Of a DNA stretch of 8,849 nucleotides, positions 1 through 8,300 are shown one piece after another; the stretch's first letter is position 1, and every line of letters begins with the position of its first letter. The stretch lies in contig JAFWRV010000416.1 of assembly GCA_017519685.1 (NCBI GenBank), positions 1-8,849 of the forward strand. Reading direction: 5' to 3'. The notes beneath the pieces are model-generated. The model was not told the DNA's origin. It saw only the letters and a program-made list of their open reading frames with translations, and did no database searches. The position numbers were made by a program, and so were the translations under genes. This DNA comes from Clostridia bacterium (lineage in GTDB: Bacteria; Bacillota; Clostridia; Oscillospirales; Acutalibacteraceae).

Positions 1-1
1 A

Positions 2-1321
2 GTATTCTACGCAGTTGACGGTGACGCTGAAGCGTACACAACAATTTCCAATGTTGAGTTCGGTACAACCTTCGAGGTTCCCGAGTGCACAGTTGAAAGA
101 GATCTCTATATCTTCAGCGGCTGGACAGACGGAACAAACACCTATGAAGCAGGCGCAACCGTTACGATGGATACCGAAGGCAAGACCTTCACAGGTGTCT
201 GGGCACAGGATACAAGCCAGTGCCGTATCGAGAGCGTTGAGCCCACAAACAATGATCCTTATTACTATCAGGGTCTCAGAAAGTACACAATCACTCTTAA
301 AGAGGGATTTGAAGCTGAAGTTATCAAGGTTACCTATGTAAAGGATAACAATACTGTTTATAATACCGGCTTCTCCAAGCTCACATTCATCTATAATGAC
401 TGCGAGCCCGGCACCGCAGGTGTTGAAAGCATCGATATGGTAAACGGCAAAGAAGTATGGGTAGTCTGGATGACATTGCCTGAAGGAAACAACAGATTCA
501 TAGCTTACATTGAGAATGAAACCGAAGGTATCTTCGAGACCGCCGAAAGCGGATACAAGTTCTCCGTAACCTATGATGATAAGGCTCCCTCAGTTATTGC
601 ACAGGAATTCAAATCCATCACAATCGACGGTAATGCTGCAGTCCGCGGCGATGTCCTTACCTGGACTGTTGATACCTCAACAAATGTTGAGTGGCTCAAG
701 TTTATCGGCAGATACACAAGCAACGGCGTCGATAAAGAACTCATCACTTACTACAAGGCAACCAACTATAAGGATGCCACAGGTGAAGGCGTAGTAACAG
801 TAAGCGACAACGGCGATACCAGAACATGGATTATCCCGATGCACTTCAACTATGCTACCAACGAAGATGTAATTGTTGAGACCTGGCAGGTTGACTACAA
901 GCTTGATAAGGAATCAGTATGGTACACAGGCCATGAGGGCACTGAGGTTACAGTCGGTAAGACAAGCGCGCTTGTCAATCCGTCACAGACCACCTATGAT
1001 CCTTACACACTTGTAAGAGCATCCGCAGACGGTACCGCAGCTGTTGGCGAAAGAAAGCCGATCACAGTTGTCACAACAGACGATTGTACAAAGATCCGTA
1101 TCACATACAAGAACGCAGCCGGCGCTTCCAAGGCGGCAACATTCCAGACCACATCCAAGAGCAATGTTGCATTTGAGGATGACGGAAACGGTCTGAGAAC
1201 ATGGACAATCAACTTCAAGTTCGCGGCTCCTGCAGCTGACAACGAATTTGTAATTGAGACACGCGGTCTTGAGTTTGGTACTGAAAACGGTACAACCACC
1301 ATTACAGTAAGTGTTGCCTGA
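2..1321 (+). CDS. C-terminal part of a secreted/surface protein with an InlB B-type repeat and three Ig-like units (5' partial)
   Basis: The frame is open from the window edge, so the true start is missing; 439 codons and a TGA stop are visible. Residues 1-67 look like the last part of a Listeria-Bacteroides (InlB B) repeat: a strand, a Y-I-F-S-G-W core near residue 40, a T-F-T-G-V-W end at 62-67. Three tandem beta-rich units of about 115-120 residues follow (roughly 75-190, 197-318, 322-439), and the chain ends inside the last one. There is no LPXTG motif, hydrophobic anchor or dockerin at the C-terminus, so attachment, if any, must come from the missing part or be non-covalent. No catalytic motif is seen. 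By family knowledge, B-repeat and Ig-like arrays belong to extracellular adhesins and surface-structure proteins; that role here is inference. It is followed by a strong terminator and is probably not co-transcribed with the next gene. ATG at 167 is an internal methionine, not the start, because homologous repeat sequence continues upstream of it. Confidence 0.88.
   Translation, partial: VFYAVDGDAEAYTTISNVEFGTTFEVPECTVERDLYIFSGWTDGTNTYEAGATVTMDTEGKTFTGVWAQDTSQCRIESVEPTNNDPYYYQGLRKYTITLKEGFEAEVIKVTYVKDNNTVYNTGFSKLTFIYNDCEPGTAGVESIDMVNGKEVWVVWMTLPEGNNRFIAYIENETEGIFETAESGYKFSVTYDDKAPSVIAQEFKSITIDGNAAVRGDVLTWTVDTSTNVEWLKFIGRYTSNGVDKELITYYKATNYKDATGEGVVTVSDNGDTRTWIIPMHFNYATNEDVIVETWQVDYKLDKESVWYTGHEGTEVTVGKTSALVNPSQTTYDPYTLVRASADGTAAVGERKPITVVTTDDCTKIRITYKNAAGASKAATFQTTSKSNVAFEDDGNGLRTWTINFKFAAPAADNEFVIETRGLEFGTENGTTTITVSVA
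224..1318 (+). repeat. Three tandem Ig-like protein units in the first gene
   Basis: Three units of about 115-120 residues share a layout. Each opens with alternating strands: Y-T-I-T-L-K-E-G then I-K-V-T-Y-V in unit 1; L-T-W-T-V-D then W-L-K-F in unit 2; I-T-V-V-T-T then I-R-I-T-Y in unit 3. Each closes with a G-x-x-(R/E)-(T/V)-W-x-(I/V) strand followed by a hydrophobic strand: G-K-E-V-W-V-V-W in unit 1, G-D-T-R-T-W-I-I in unit 2, G-L-R-T-W-T-I-N-F in unit 3. Units 2 and 3 are most alike, sharing N-E-(D/F)-V-I-(V)-E-T after that tryptophan. The pattern fits beta-sandwich bacterial Ig-like domains. I cannot assign a named family by eye. Confidence 0.6.
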
Positions 1322-1352
1322 TAACAGCAGGATAACACCCGATTAAAACCCC

Positions 1353-1384
1353 GCGCCCCGGAGAGAAATCTCCGGGGCGCTTTT
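1353..1384 (+). terminator. Rho-independent terminator of the first gene
   Basis: A perfect 12-bp GC-rich stem (GCGCCCCGGAGA / TCTCCGGGGCGC) closes on a GAAA tetraloop and runs directly into TTTT. It lies 31 bases past the TGA stop. The strength of the stem suggests that the two genes of this window are separate transcription units. Confidence 0.93.
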
Positions 1385-1394
1385 CATTTGTCAA

Positions 1395-1424
1395 TGAATA
1401 ATTAATAATGAATAATGAATAATT
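1395..1424. repeat. AT-rich TGAATAA short tandem tract
   Basis: The heptamer TGAATAA occurs at 1395-1401, 1409-1415 and 1416-1422, the last two in direct tandem, with a related ATTAATAA between. It sits between the terminator and the GC-rich repeat block and may mark the edge of an inserted repeat element. Confidence 0.6.
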
Positions 1425-1485
1425 GCGGGTCGCTTCGCTCCGGATTATATTAGAGGTTCCTGTAAGCACGGATAAATCCCGAAAC

Positions 1486-1509
1486 GGCACGGATAAATCT
1501 GTGCCCTAC
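1486..1509. repeat. Short palindrome with CTAC tail (copy 1)
   Basis: Arms GGCACGGAT (1486-1494) and ATCTGTGCC (1497-1505) pair over 9 bp with one G-T pair and a 2-base centre, and CTAC follows directly. The left half also occurs alone upstream, as the 13-mer GCACGGATAAATC at 1466-1478, so this sequence is duplicated locally. It belongs with the palindromes at 1660 and 1769. Confidence 0.7.
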
Positions 1510-1526
1510 GTTCATTTTTTGGGAGA

Positions 1527-1551
1527 TACGGAGCTTGTGACGACGAAGCGC
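1527..1551. repeat. 25-nt imperfect direct repeat, copy A
   Basis: This stretch matches 1619-1643 at 22 of 25 positions, with the shared core GACGACGAAGC. The two copies are 92 bp apart and bracket the twin hairpin at 1568-1601. They could be ends of one small repeat unit or two neighbouring copies of a dispersed repeat. Confidence 0.65.
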
Positions 1552-1567
1552 AGCAACCACCTGTTGG

Positions 1568-1601
1568 CCCTCTCCGAGATCGGAGAGGGTGCCCGAAGGG
1601 C
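1568..1601. repeat. Twin hairpin
   Basis: Two hairpins sit back to back. The first is a near-perfect palindrome, CCCTCTCCGA (1568-1577) and TCGGAGAGGG (1580-1589). The second is GCCC-GAA-GGGC (1591-1601). There is no T-tract after either, so they are not terminators. They resemble the GC-rich dispersed intergenic hairpins of gut Clostridia; that identification is from memory only. Confidence 0.65.
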
Positions 1602-1618
1602 GGGTGTGGCGACATAAT

Positions 1619-1643
1619 TACGAAGCTTGCGACGACGAAGCTC
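1619..1643. repeat. 25-nt imperfect direct repeat, copy B
   Basis: This is the second copy of the repeat at 1527-1551 (22 of 25 matches). It lies just after the twin hairpin and before the second CTAC-tailed palindrome. Confidence 0.65.
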
Positions 1644-1659
1644 CGCATATCCTTGTGGC

Positions 1660-1683
1660 GGCAAGCATGAATGCTTGCCCTAC
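1660..1683. repeat. Short palindrome with CTAC tail (copy 2)
   Basis: Arms GGCAAGCAT (1660-1668) and ATGCTTGCC (1671-1679) pair perfectly over 9 bp around GA, and CTAC follows directly. The arm sequence differs from copies 1 and 3, while length, centre and tail are conserved. Confidence 0.75.
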
Positions 1684-1768
1684 GGTCCTCACGGACATCC
1701 TTGTGTTGATTAACGCAGTTTTATACAAATCGGATGATTTATAATCGCCAATACGGTTGTGTTTTTGC

Positions 1769-1791
1769 GGGCGATTGATAATCGCCCCTAC
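1769..1791. repeat. Short palindrome with CTAC tail (copy 3)
   Basis: Arms GGGCGATT (1769-1776) and AATCGCCC (1780-1787) pair perfectly over 8 bp around GAT, and CTAC follows directly. Half-copies lie on both sides: AATCGCC at 1743-1749 and GGGCGAT at 1810-1816. Confidence 0.75.
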
Positions 1792-2010
1792 CGTTGCCGA
1801 GCCCGGGGAGGGCGATAATTTTGCCTTTTTTGCTCCGATTTTTGTTAAATAATTATTAAATTTTTCCGGTTTTAGCCTTTTTCGGTGATAGTTCAAGCCG
1901 ATTTTTCCATATCTTGTATGCGGCTTTTCACGGTGTCTTGTATATTGTATTTTTGCAATTCCGGGGATTCTGAGACGGCATTTTATTGTGAAAAAAATGT
2001 GAAATCGGTG

Positions 2011-2062
2011 TCAATTTATTTGCGTACAGATTTATTAAGGCAAGTAAATCTGCACAAATTGA
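2011..2062. repeat. Interrupted inverted repeat upstream of the promoter
   Basis: Outer arms TCAATTT (2011-2017) and AAATTGA (2056-2062) and inner arms CAGATTTA (2027-2034) and TAAATCTG (2045-2052) are both perfectly complementary, with a 10-base loop. It lies about 90 bp upstream of the -35 box. It could be a regulator site or simply chance in AT-rich DNA; the role is unknown. Confidence 0.4.
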
Positions 2063-2148
2063 TTTCTTGTATTTCGTATAACTTGCATAAGTAAAAAAAT
2101 CTTATTAATATTTGTTTAATTTTTTGCATATCAATTTATTTATTTTTA

Positions 2149-2176
2149 TTGACTTAAAATAAAATATAAGTATAAT
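2149..2176 (+). promoter_or_regulatory. Vegetative (sigma-70/sigma-A type) promoter
   Basis: TTGACT (2149-2154) and TATAAT (2171-2176) are 16 bp apart, in AT-rich DNA with T and A runs upstream that could act as an UP element. Transcription would start near 2183 and give a leader of about 50 nt before the GTG start. I see no riboswitch or convincing operator in that short leader. Confidence 0.8.
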
Positions 2177-2219
2177 AAAGGTGTGTAATAGTGCCCATCT
2201 ACTACATAATTCTCAATTT

Positions 2220-2226
2220 GGGAGGA
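2220..2226 (+). promoter_or_regulatory. Ribosome binding site that fixes the GTG start
   Basis: GGGAGGA lies 6 bases before GTG at 2233. It decides the start in favour of this GTG over the in-frame GTG at 2191, which is only about 8 nt from the predicted transcript start and has no Shine-Dalgarno sequence. Confidence 0.88.
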
Positions 2227-2232
2227 ATTCAA

Positions 2233-2310
2233 GTGAGCAATCTCAAGAAAGCAATCAGTATTGTTCTTGCAGTACTGATGGTGGCTTCCGTCTCTCCGCT
2301 TTCTATGGCG
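2233..2310 (+). other. Signal peptide of the giant protein
   Basis: Residues 1-26 have two lysines (5-6), a hydrophobic core A-I-S-I-V-L-A-V-L-M-V-A and a polar end with S-M-A before Y27. This fits Sec export and signal peptidase I cleavage after Ala26. It also supports the GTG start, since the charged N-region begins right after it. Confidence 0.88.
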
Positions 2311-5300
2311 TATGTCACTTTCCCGAACGGCGATCCGTACGTTGCGGGAACCGACTACGTTTACAGCGACGCGAGCGCGGTCACCAATCCCACACCCATT
2401 ACAGTTGATACGTATGGCACCACAGAAACCATCCGTATCGCCAACAAGGATCAGCCGATTTTCGACTACAAGGATGAAAGCGGCGTCCGCACTTCTTATG
2501 TTGTCCGTGCGAATGATGCGGGTATTGCCGAAACATCAGGCACTTTCGCTAATTTCGCTTACGGATATCTTTCGGGAGTTGCCCAGAGCGCACCGTTCAA
2601 TCCTGTTATCAAACTCAGGATAAACGGCATCTCCTCAACAGATCCGATTTCCGGCCTTGCGGTTTCCTGCGACGGTCTTACCGGTTCTGTCGGCACTCCT
2701 ACTTCAACCACCGGTTCAAATTATGTTGAATTCACCTGGACTGTACCCACATCAATGTACACAACATTCAATTCCTCAGGTACAGGTGAAGGCAGGGTTA
2801 TCTGGACAATCAATTTCATCTACGCCAAGAGAGCATATGTCGCCCACGCGTATTCCGCAAAGAAATACGTTGTAAGACCCAACGGTATGCTTCGTGTAGG
2901 TAAATGGGACCCGGGTCAGACAGACAGAGATAAAATGTTTGCTCATGTTACCCAGCTTCTCTGCGCGCAGTCCATCCCCGGATTCGCAAGTACATCCGGC
3001 GGCGACCATTCATATTTTGATTACACCGTAAATAATCTCAGCGGCAACGCGTTATCGGGCGGCGGATTTGACGATATCGGTAACGGTTCCGTTATTGTCA
3101 ATAACTGGGATCTCGGCGGTCTTGCCTGGTTCAAAACCAATTACAACGATGATGACTGGGACACCTGGGACAGCGGCTGGTTCTCGAGAAACCCCGACAA
3201 CGCCGAGGCACAGTACAGACCCAAGAGTCTTAACGGCGATGCTCCGAGAACAAAGATTTATATTGATACAGCTTATGACCATCTCGGCACAGGCACTGCC
3301 AACGGAAAAACCAACGGTCTTAATCTGAGACTTGACTGGAAAACCACCGATAAGGGCGGCAATTTCCCGCAGAGAGTAACCTTCATGGAAGCGATTAAGG
3401 TCAGAGCCGACGGTAACCTCGGTTCAAACCTCGGCGGTTCAACACAGAGCTGCGGCAGCGCTGCGGCGGGCACCATGTCGGTCAATCTTTCCAATGTTTA
3501 TCATGACGGTTCCAATTTCAATAACCTGTCCGCCATAAGTTCTAAGGGCAGAAAATCCGACGGTACCGGCGGCTATGTAAACGCCGACGGCGATACCATC
3601 GGTTCAAACTATGTTCTTCACTCATTCAGCGGTACAGGCGCTCTCACCAACAATACCACGTGGAGTATCGATTACTTAATCAAGTCAACCGATAACACCA
3701 CGGTTAATGATGACAGCTGGCTGAAATCAACCAACACATTGCAGGTTACATTCCTGACCTACACAACCGCGACGCTCCGCAGTGTGCTTAACGCGATTGA
3801 TAACGGCACAGGCTTTACCTACAACAACAGCACATATCCCGGCAAGGGCAAGTTCCCCCAGAGCTGGATGTATACAGAAGGCTGGTCAGCCTTTGAAACC
3901 GCTTATGACGCCGCAAGATCTGTTATCGCCAAGTTCAATGTCACACAGAGCGATATTAACACCGCGCTGACTAATCTTGTTTCTGCGTATAACGGCCTTC
4001 AGGGTTACACACCGACAGGTACCATCACTGTCAGACACTGCCTCGTTAATACAACAACCGAGCTTGTTCCCGCTCAGACCTTCACCCGCGCTACCACATG
4101 GGGAAATCAGAACAATTCCTCCTATGCTGCTATCAGCAACGGCGCGAGCTTTTCAATCAGCGGTCTTGTAAACTCCTCCAACCAGTGCACACTCAGAGGT
4201 TACAAGTTCGTCGGTCCGAGCAACATCAGAGGTTCGGCAACATTCACTCCGACAGGCACCGTTCTCACAGATGAATATGACACAAACCTCGGCAGCGAGA
4301 TTATATTCTATTATGAGCCCGCGACGGTCAAACTCAAAGTCGCGACCGGTATTTACGATGTCGGACACGAAGACGCGACCGGTCAGCAGTTCGTTTATAA
4401 TGCCGACGTCAGAACAGGCGATGACCTGAACGCGGCGGCAACCGTAAACGACCTTGCCGAAATCAAGGCTTATATTGAGAGCCACTATACTCATCCTGCA
4501 TACACCGTTTACGGCGGTATGTATGATAACAGCAGTTACAGCGGCCAGAATATAGACGGTATCAACCTGGCGGGCGGTCTCACATCATGGAAGATGCCTC
4601 CTCAGGATACAAACGCCTATATCAAATGGAATGCGAAGCCCGTCAAGCTCAGAATCAATACCACATACGGTACGGTTTACACTGACCTTGCGGCAGTTCA
4701 GACTCCCGCTATTCTCGATGACCACACTTATGAGATGGGCACGGTAACATTTGATCTTACATCGTTCAACCATCCTTCCAGTGACGGTTACGATTTCGTT
4801 AACTACTATAAAGAAGCGGCATATACAAATGTTGCGGGCAACACCATTACCGCGAGCTACGATAATTCCGAGGAATACAGAATTGTCGTTGACGGTACAA
4901 GCGACTACAACTATGTCGATATTTATGCCAAGTATGTTAACCTTTCAAGCAAGATCGTATTTGACCCGCAGGGCGGTACTATTGCCGATAACACAGCGGT
5001 CGGAAGCTACACGGTAGTCAATAATGAATTGAGCTACTCGGGAGCAACTCTTCCCGTAAGCATCGGATATCCGATCCCCGTAAGACCCGGTTATGTATTC
5101 AAGGGCTGGGCTCTTCAGGACGGCACTCCGATTTCGGGCTGGACCACTTATGACGCAACAACAGGTTATGCGCCTGTCGCCAACGGCACACACAGCATGA
5201 CAAGTACTACCGGTCTTGTTGCTTATGCTCAGTGGACACCCGGTCAGATTATGATGACCTTCCAGCTTGGTTTCGATCCCAATACCGAGTCATATACAAT

Positions 5301-8300
5301 GAACTCGAAGAATCTTGAAAATGAAGATTTCTACTTCAGAACCCAGGTTCTCGCCGACCAGGATGTTGACAGAACCCAGTTCCCCTCCGACCCCAGAAGA
5401 TACGGCTACGTATTCAACTACTGGTCATATGAGGGCAGAAGATTCAATCAGGCGAAATATCCGACAAGCGACTTCACTCTGCTTGCTTCCTGGAAAGCGG
5501 CTACCGACACAGCGTTCGGCGAACTGATTTCCTATGTCAACATCGGCGGTGAAGATCAGATCGCGGATATTCAGCACAAGAACAGCAACAAACTTAATCC
5601 CATAGCAAAGAAAGGCGACACCGTAAAAGTACGCTTTGAGGTCGGCGGCCTCTTCTATGCCGGTTCATCATCATGGATATTTGCTTATGACGCGGATGTG
5701 TTTGAGCAGGTAACAGGTGTAACCGCGAGAGCCAACAGCAACAACGCTTACATTAACGGCATCAAAGCTCAGATTTTCGAAGTTAACGGAGCTGCGGCTT
5801 TCAATGCTTATGATGATGATATGGATAAGGTCGGCGGTAAGGTTGTCGATCCCAGGGACGGAAGCCAGATCAACAATCCCGGCTATATCCAGGTTACTCT
5901 CGATCCCGACGTCAACAGCATGACAAACGGCTACAAGACCGTTTCATTTGACGACGTTGAAACATATATGATTGAGCTCATCCTCAAGATCAGAACCGAC
6001 ACAACCAAGACCAGCGGTTCAATCTGGATGCCGACAGAGCTTGCGAGATCTGCCGACAATATTATGGGCGACACATATATCGCATATTCCGCAAACGAGG
6101 CGGCGCTTACAAACGTTGAGACAGACGTTGTCAAGTTCGACGCAGAGCCCGTTTCGACAGTTAAACTCGTTCCCGAGGAAAGACCCGACACAGCCATCAC
6201 TCTCGCTCTTCCCACCGAAGGCGGAGTTAAACTCGGCGAGTTTGTTGACACAAGCGCGGATCCCGAGAAGAGAAGCACAGCTGACAAGACCTTCTACGGA
6301 CCCGAAGGCACAGAGATTTTAAGTACATTCACTACTGACGATACAAATTATTATGAAACCTATACAGGCAACGGAACTCCCTGGAACGTTGTTGGATTCC
6401 CCGAGCCCGTAAGAACAGGTTATCATATTACAGCATGGAATAAGACAAGCGGCTCGGGCACAGCCGAAACTTGGGATTCCTATAACTTCGCATCTGCGGA
6501 CCAGAACGGTAACACTTATACCGCGTCCTGGGAAGCGGACAGTCATACTATTTACTTCTACAACGATCCTGAATGTACAAATCTCAGAGGAGAAGTAGCG
6601 GCTGTTTATGATCAGACAGGTATTACACCCGTTGTTTATCAGAGCGGCGCTATCACAGAGTTCATCGGCTGGATTCACCAGGGCGATCCCTGCGATGCCG
6701 AGCACGTTCTCCCGAGCACATACTTTGAGACATACACCGTAACCGGAGACGACAGCTTCTACGCATACACAAAGAACGCGAGAAAGACAGTTTCTCTCGT
6801 AGGTTACAATGACAGCACAAACGCAAACATCGGTACGGTCAGCCTTACCGAAGCCGTTCAGGATGCGCTTGGAATCGAGCTGCGCGTAGGTGATACCCTG
6901 AGCATAGTTAATGAGATTCCCGCAAATCCCGCAAGCGGATATTACTATATCACCAAGGAAACAGCTGATACACTTCTTCGCGGTGAGTACACTTACGAAT
7001 CGGGCGGAAGCACCGTAACCGTAAACTCCTCCATGGGCTCCACAGCCAAGAACTTCTACGCGATTAAGGATATCACTACTCCCGTTAATCTCGCGATTGC
7101 GGCCGCAGGTGATAATGAAATCAGAGTTGCTTACAGACCTCTTGATTTCACTGTTTACTTCAAGAGCGCTCCCGCGTCAGGTAACTTTGCTCCGGTCGTT
7201 GACGGCGCTGCCGCACATCCCGGATATAACGGCGGATTCGGCGAGACTCTTGTTACCGACCCCGATACCGGAATATTAACATGGTCAATCACAGGTCCCT
7301 ACAACACGACTTATGATTTCGATATCGCTTCTGCCGGACTTGTTGCACCGTTCGGCTGGAAGTTCCAGAACTATACACCCGGTACCAACCGCGGCACATT
7401 CAGAGCCACCGGTACCAACACTTCGATGACTTACACAGCGCAGTGGTCTCCCGCTTCCGTAACGGTCCACTGGCTCAGTGAGGACTTCTCGGAAGTCAAG
7501 ACAGCCACCTGCAACTACAACGCGAACTACAATGTTTACACCAACGCTCCCTCAATGACCAAGGACGGATATCAGTTCATGGGCTGGAAGCACGCGATTG
7601 TTTCAGGCAACACTTACACTGCGGCAGGCGATCTCATCACCGCATCCGCAAACAGCATTTATAACTGCAGCACAAGTCCCGAAGGTACAACTTATGTAGT
7701 AGGCACAGGCGTAGGCACCGTTGCTTCCGAGAGCGATTACATCGGACTCGGCACGGATGCGACATACGACATCTACTATCTGCCGGTATTCCAGATTAAT
7801 CAGTATAATATTATTTATAATACCATATATACTGACGGCAAATACAATCCCGATCCCTTCGGAATCGGCTATGACTACGGTTCAACCGTAACCGAGTTTG
7901 CGACAGTAAGCGACGTTACCGGTTACACATTCGACGGCTGGTATGACGAGAGCGTTTATGCCGACAAGACAAATGTTATCACATCGAAGACAATCGGTGC
8001 AGAGAACATCAATGTTTACGGTTACTTCACTCCCAACAACTATACCGTCAACTTCGATCCCAACGGCGGCACAGGCGACGTTCAGGGCGTAACAGTAGCA
8101 TACAATGCTCAGATTACCGCTCCCGCAACCGCGCCGACCAGAACAGGTTATGAACTCCTCGGCTGGGCTGAGACAAACGATGCGACAGAAGCTCTCGCAA
8201 CACTTCCCGAACTTACCGAAGCAGCGGCAAGCATCGGCGGCGTCGCAAAGACACTCTACGCAGTATGGGGCATCAACCAGTACACAATTTCTTATGACGC

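Larger units (their letters stand above)
1385..2148. other. Gene-free spacer made of dispersed-repeat material, then AT-rich DNA
   Basis: Between the terminator and the next promoter I find no credible gene. Short frames of 60-92 codons on both strands run through palindromes and direct repeats, lack a good ribosome binding site and give low-complexity or unfamiliar peptides. About 1395-1820 is GC-rich and packed with hairpins and repeats (listed separately). About 1820-2148 is very AT-rich with T and A runs. Within it the octamer TCTTGTAT occurs three times (1912, 1936 and 2065). Confidence 0.75.

Noticed and set aside
1395..1820. CRISPR array
   Set aside because: The repeats are palindromes of differing sequence and irregular spacing, with no identical repeat-spacer pattern.
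1810..1830. Possible second terminator (GGGCGATAATTTTGCC then six T)
   Set aside because: Only about 3 bp of stem can form, and no gene ends nearby.
1423..1896. Short frames of 62-92 codons in the spacer on both strands
   Set aside because: They run through palindromes and direct repeats, have no ribosome binding site and give no recognisable protein.
2191..2193. Alternative in-frame GTG start of the giant gene
   Set aside because: It is only about 8 nt from the predicted transcript start, has no Shine-Dalgarno sequence and would place extra residues before the signal peptide.
5905..5976. Dockerin-like string D-V-N-S-M-T-N-G-Y followed by F-D-D-V
   Set aside because: The key acidic and glycine positions of the dockerin calcium loop (D-x-N-x-D-G) are not met, there is no second copy, and it falls in the middle of the cohesin-like insert.
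6208..6225. L-P-T-E-G-G as a sortase (LPXTG) signal
   Set aside because: It has Glu-Gly instead of Thr-Gly after the variable residue, is internal, and is not followed by a hydrophobic segment and a positive tail.
4153..6705. Minus-strand frames of 113-128 codons (4153-4494, 5931-6287, 6319-6705)
   Set aside because: They lie antisense inside the giant frame, lack ribosome binding sites, and the plus-strand translation there is clear repeat-protein sequence.
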